64,000 bases of DNA. Origin: Nautilia sp. PV-1 (GTDB lineage Bacteria; Campylobacterota; Campylobacteria; Campylobacterales; Nautiliaceae). Where the stretch lies: the NCBI RefSeq assembly GCF_004006315.1, contig NZ_CP026530.1, positions 1,662,001-1,726,000 on the forward strand, in the 5' to 3' direction. This document shows positions 61,864 through 64,000 of this stretch, one piece after another (positions within the stretch are counted from its first letter, which is position 1; the number at the start of each line of letters is the position of its first letter). The notes under the pieces are model-generated. The model saw only the letters and a list, made by a program, of their open reading frames with translations. It had not been told where the DNA came from and did not search any database. Made by a program: the position numbers and the translations under genes.

Positions 61864-62809
61864 CGTCGTCACCTTCAAATTCAGTACAATTACAAACATC
61901 CAGCACTCCATCAAAACCTTTAACTAAATAAATATCTTCGGGAATCGCTGCATAATTAACTTTGGCAAAAGTTACTTTTACAAAATGTTTTCTCATTTCT
62001 TCCTGAATTCTTAATTCTTTTGCCTCATCCTTACTTAAAACACTCATATTAATTAATAATCTTGCATTATCCACTAGTGCACTAGCCCCGCGCATTGCAG
62101 TTTGTCCATTTGATTTTTCCAAAATAGCTGTCTTGTTTTGATGATGCAATAAAAGTATAGTTGTACCCGTTTTATTGCAGATTTCTTCTAGTATTTTTAG
62201 TATCTCAGACATCTTAGCGTTATTATTTTCATCTTCTCCATGTAATCGGCGAAACGTATCTATAATAATTAATCTTGATTTTTGTCCTAATTTCAGCAAT
62301 ATATTATATGCTTTATCCTGTAATTCACCATCCTTATATAAATTAAAATTTTTTCCATAAAGCCCGTATACCATTAAATTTTTATCAATCGATTGCAAAG
62401 CTTTATATCCATTTGCTTCGCCAAACTCTCTTATAATTTTTCTACTGATTTTTTGTATTCTGTTTTCCAGAATTTCTGTTGGGTCTTCCAAGTTGAGATA
62501 ACAAACAATTCCTCGCTGGTGTGAATTGTTTATTACTGGAATAAAATTGTAAGTTTTTGTTGTATCCGCCAAGCTAAAAGCAAGATGTAAAGCAAGCATA
62601 CTTTTTCCAGTACCACCTGCGCTGCTTATAAAACCAATAGTCCCGCTCTTTAAACCCGTAAACACAAAATCCAGCGGTGGCAATTCTTTTTTAAATATAT
62701 TTAATACCGATAAAGGCTCAGTCCCCTTTTTTTGGATATTTTTATTTTGTGAATTTTCAATGTGTTCATTAACAACATTATTTTTGAATAAATTGTTGTT
62801 TCCGCTCAT
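61850..62809 (-). CDS. RepA-type hexameric replicative helicase
   Basis: A 319-residue RecA/DnaB-fold ATPase. Walker A is ISSAGGTGKSMLALHLAFSLA (about residues 58-75), Walker B LIIIDTFRRLHGEDENN, the following motif TTILLLHHQNK, then AMRGASALVDNARLL. This is the RSF1010 RepA / AAA_25 pattern. The start ATG at 62809 has AAGGTGG 5 nt upstream; a GTG at 62818 overlaps that site. It is cotranscribed with repC and the small gene upstream. Confidence 0.85.
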   Translation of the reverse strand: MSGNNNLFKNNVVNEHIENSQNKNIQKKGTEPLSVLNIFKKELPPLDFVFTGLKSGTIGFISSAGGTGKSMLALHLAFSLADTTKTYNFIPVINNSHQRGIVCYLNLEDPTEILENRIQKISRKIIREFGEANGYKALQSIDKNLMVYGLYGKNFNLYKDGELQDKAYNILLKLGQKSRLIIIDTFRRLHGEDENNNAKMSEILKILEEICNKTGTTILLLHHQNKTAILEKSNGQTAMRGASALVDNARLLINMSVLSKDEAKELRIQEEMRKHFVKVTFAKVNYAAIPEDIYLVKGFDGVLDVCNCTEFEGDDDEIY

Positions 62810-62819
62810 CTTATCCACC

Positions 62820-63200
62820 TTATATATCCAATATAAAATATTCTCTTATTTGATTCATGTCTTTGGATTCTGAGCCTTCATCAACATTATTTAAATTAGA
62901 AACTTCCAATTCTTCAAGCCAATCCTGAGTATTACTTATTTTTATACTTCTTTTTTCGGTTTTAAAGTTTGTTATTCGGTTTTGTAAATTTCTCAATTTT
63001 TTAGGATTACCACTTATACTTAGAAAATCCCAAACATTTATTTCCTTTTCAGCTTCAAATCCAAAAGCCGCCTCGGCTTCGGAAAACCTATTCAAAAGTT
63101 TATTCTCTAGCTTTTCATACAGATTCAACCCTTTTTTAAAAGTTTCATCATCAACCTTTACATCATATACCTCAAAATTTTCCAAACATACAGTTTGCAT
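62820..63200 (-). CDS. Hypothetical protein upstream of repA
   Basis: A 126-residue acidic, helical protein (MQTVCLENFEVYDVKVDDETF) with no family recognised. AAGGAG lies 5 nt before the ATG. It is first in the repA-repC transcript, 10 bp from repA, and a TTGTCAA dyad lies 86 bp upstream. Its position is that of the small regulator gene in IncQ rep operons, but sequence does not show a DNA-binding motif. Confidence 0.6.
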   Translation of the reverse strand: MQTVCLENFEVYDVKVDDETFKKGLNLYEKLENKLLNRFSEAEAAFGFEAEKEINVWDFLSISGNPKKLRNLQNRITNFKTEKRSIKISNTQDWLEELEVSNLNNVDEGSESKDMNQIREYFILDI

Positions 63201-63285
63201 TATTACTCCTTTTCTACTCAATTATAATAAAAAAGTCGCATATAAAACTTATAAAAAACTCCTCGAAATTCCCGTAATATCGGAT

Positions 63286-63304
63286 TTGTCAATATAATTG
63301 ACAA
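63286..63304. promoter_or_regulatory. Operator-like dyad 3 (TTGTCAA-N5-TTGACAA)
   Basis: TTGTCAA (63286-63292), TATAA, TTGACAA (63298-63304), a perfect dyad. It lies between the divergent rep operon and the primase gene, where it could control both. The rest of this gap (63201-63506) is AT-rich with no gene seen. Confidence 0.65.
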
Positions 63305-63506
63305 TTTATATGAAGTAATGAAAGTTTTGTATGCAGAATCAATATTTTAAAAATTTTTCAAAAATTTCTTTTTTAAGACTTCTAAATAGCTTTTTTTTAC
63401 ATTTTCTCTTGAATTTAGCTTAAACAATATTTTTTTTTAGATTTTTTATAAGAATTAAATAAAAAGCGAGCTCTAACAATATAAATATATTAAAAAGGAG
63501 TTTACT

Positions 63507-64000
63507 ATGAAACAATTTGATGATAACTTTTTGCAATTCATCAGAGATAATATTCCGGTAGAAGATATTTTGGAAAATATATTTAACTTTCAAAAAGATA
63601 TACAAAGAAGTTCAATTAACTCACAGGTATATCTCACAGATAAAGGAAAAAAGATTATTACATTTCATAAAAATGGAGCTAATGCCTGGTTTACACTTAA
63701 TGGAGTCAAAGGAGACAACATAAAACTTGTACAATTTCTCGAAGATTGTGATTTTGTAACAGCTGTAAAAAAACTTGCTGATTTTTACAACATAAATCCC
63801 CTAAACTATAACTATAGTTTTATTAATCTTAATAAAAAGCCGACTTTACAAAGAGCTGTTGAAAGAAAAGAAAAAATTAAAAAAGAAATAGCGGAAGCTG
63901 AAAAAAATTCTAAAAAAGCTATCGAGAATTATAAAAATCTTAGAATAAACAAGCACTTCACGAACGATATTCGTGGCATTTCAAAAGCATTACTAAATTA
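63507..64000 (+). CDS. Primase-like protein with a CHC2-type domain lacking zinc cysteines (partial)
   Basis: At least 164 residues, running off the window (the last two bases, TA, could be part of a stop). The part around ITFHKNGANAWFTLNGVKGDNIKLVQFLEDCDFVTAVKKLADFY follows the fold of CHC2 domains in plasmid and phage primases (DUF3991/toprim type), but the zinc Cys/His residues are missing. A basic coiled-coil stretch follows. The ATG has AAAAAGGAG 6 nt upstream. It fits a plasmid replication or mobilisation primase; the toprim part, if present, is outside. Confidence 0.6.
   Translation, partial: MKQFDDNFLQFIRDNIPVEDILENIFNFQKDIQRSSINSQVYLTDKGKKIITFHKNGANAWFTLNGVKGDNIKLVQFLEDCDFVTAVKKLADFYNINPLNYNYSFINLNKKPTLQRAVERKEKIKKEIAEAEKNSKKAIENYKNLRINKHFTNDIRGISKALLN

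Noticed and set aside
39485-64000. A direct repeat of the tRNA-Leu 3' end marking the right edge of the island
   Set aside because: I looked for the T-arm plus CCCGCACCA again and did not find it; the right attachment site, if any, is outside the window.

Overview
The window looks like a piece of a low-GC Campylobacterota chromosome, probably of the Nautilia/Caminibacter/Lebetimonas group. The reasons are the gene orders flgB-flgC-fliE-ftsI and tig-clpP-(degenerate GGDEF)-def-yifB, a heptose-based LPS core cluster, very AT-rich DNA, and short AAAGG/GGAG ribosome sites with many TTG and GTG starts. This placement is inferred from gene content; no search was run.

Positions 1-39,570 are core chromosome. 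From the left: the end of a ribosomal operon (rpsM, rpmJ) with a structured leader, a purine permease, Hsp20, an AsmA-like protein, MscS, ftsI and the flagellar rod genes. ftsW-murG run the other way. Next comes a long LPS block on the minus strand, about 10.0-24.2 kb. It holds ADP-heptose synthesis (gmhA, hldE, hldD, gmhB), five GT9 heptosyltransferase-type enzymes, two GT4s, one GT2, an O-antigen ligase, an acetyltransferase and LpxL, with msbA divergent at its promoter end. After that come NAD(P)HX repair, a three-gene phosphoesterase cluster, the tig-clpP-def-yifB operon, folE, fliI, a PAS-GAF-PAS-GGDEF-EAL protein, and five tRNAs (Pro, His, Arg, Arg, Leu) behind a perfect sigma70 promoter.

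Directly after tRNA-Leu(UAG) the character changes. Positions 39,570-58,840 are an accessory island that begins with a hairpin and three AAAACCTACC repeats. It carries a VirD4/HerA-like ATPase, a frameshifted copy of a phosphoesterase that also exists intact in the core, a two-nuclease DUF2779 protein with a Cas4-like cysteine set, a GmrSD-like DUF262/HNH protein, a small triple zinc-knuckle protein with its own promoter and terminator, and a tightly coupled four-gene operon (49,260-57,514). That operon encodes a 7-TM receptor-like protein, a STAND-type NTPase with a TPR-like tail, a 309-residue unknown, and a 1232-residue protein with a HEPN-like R-x4-H motif and CARDB-like domains. It is the best candidate here for an undescribed, probably defensive, system. 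A dead IS256-family element closes the island.

Positions 58,845-64,000 look like a plasmid or integrated-plasmid replication module: IncQ-like RepA helicase and RepC-like initiator, a CHC2/toprim-type primase running off the window, and a PP-loop (PAPS-reductase-like) protein. Two related non-coding modules contain TTAA steps about every 10 bp, in phase with the helix, followed by a shared block of about 50 bp. Three copies of the dyad TTGTCAA-N5-TTGACAA suggest one repressor controls the module.
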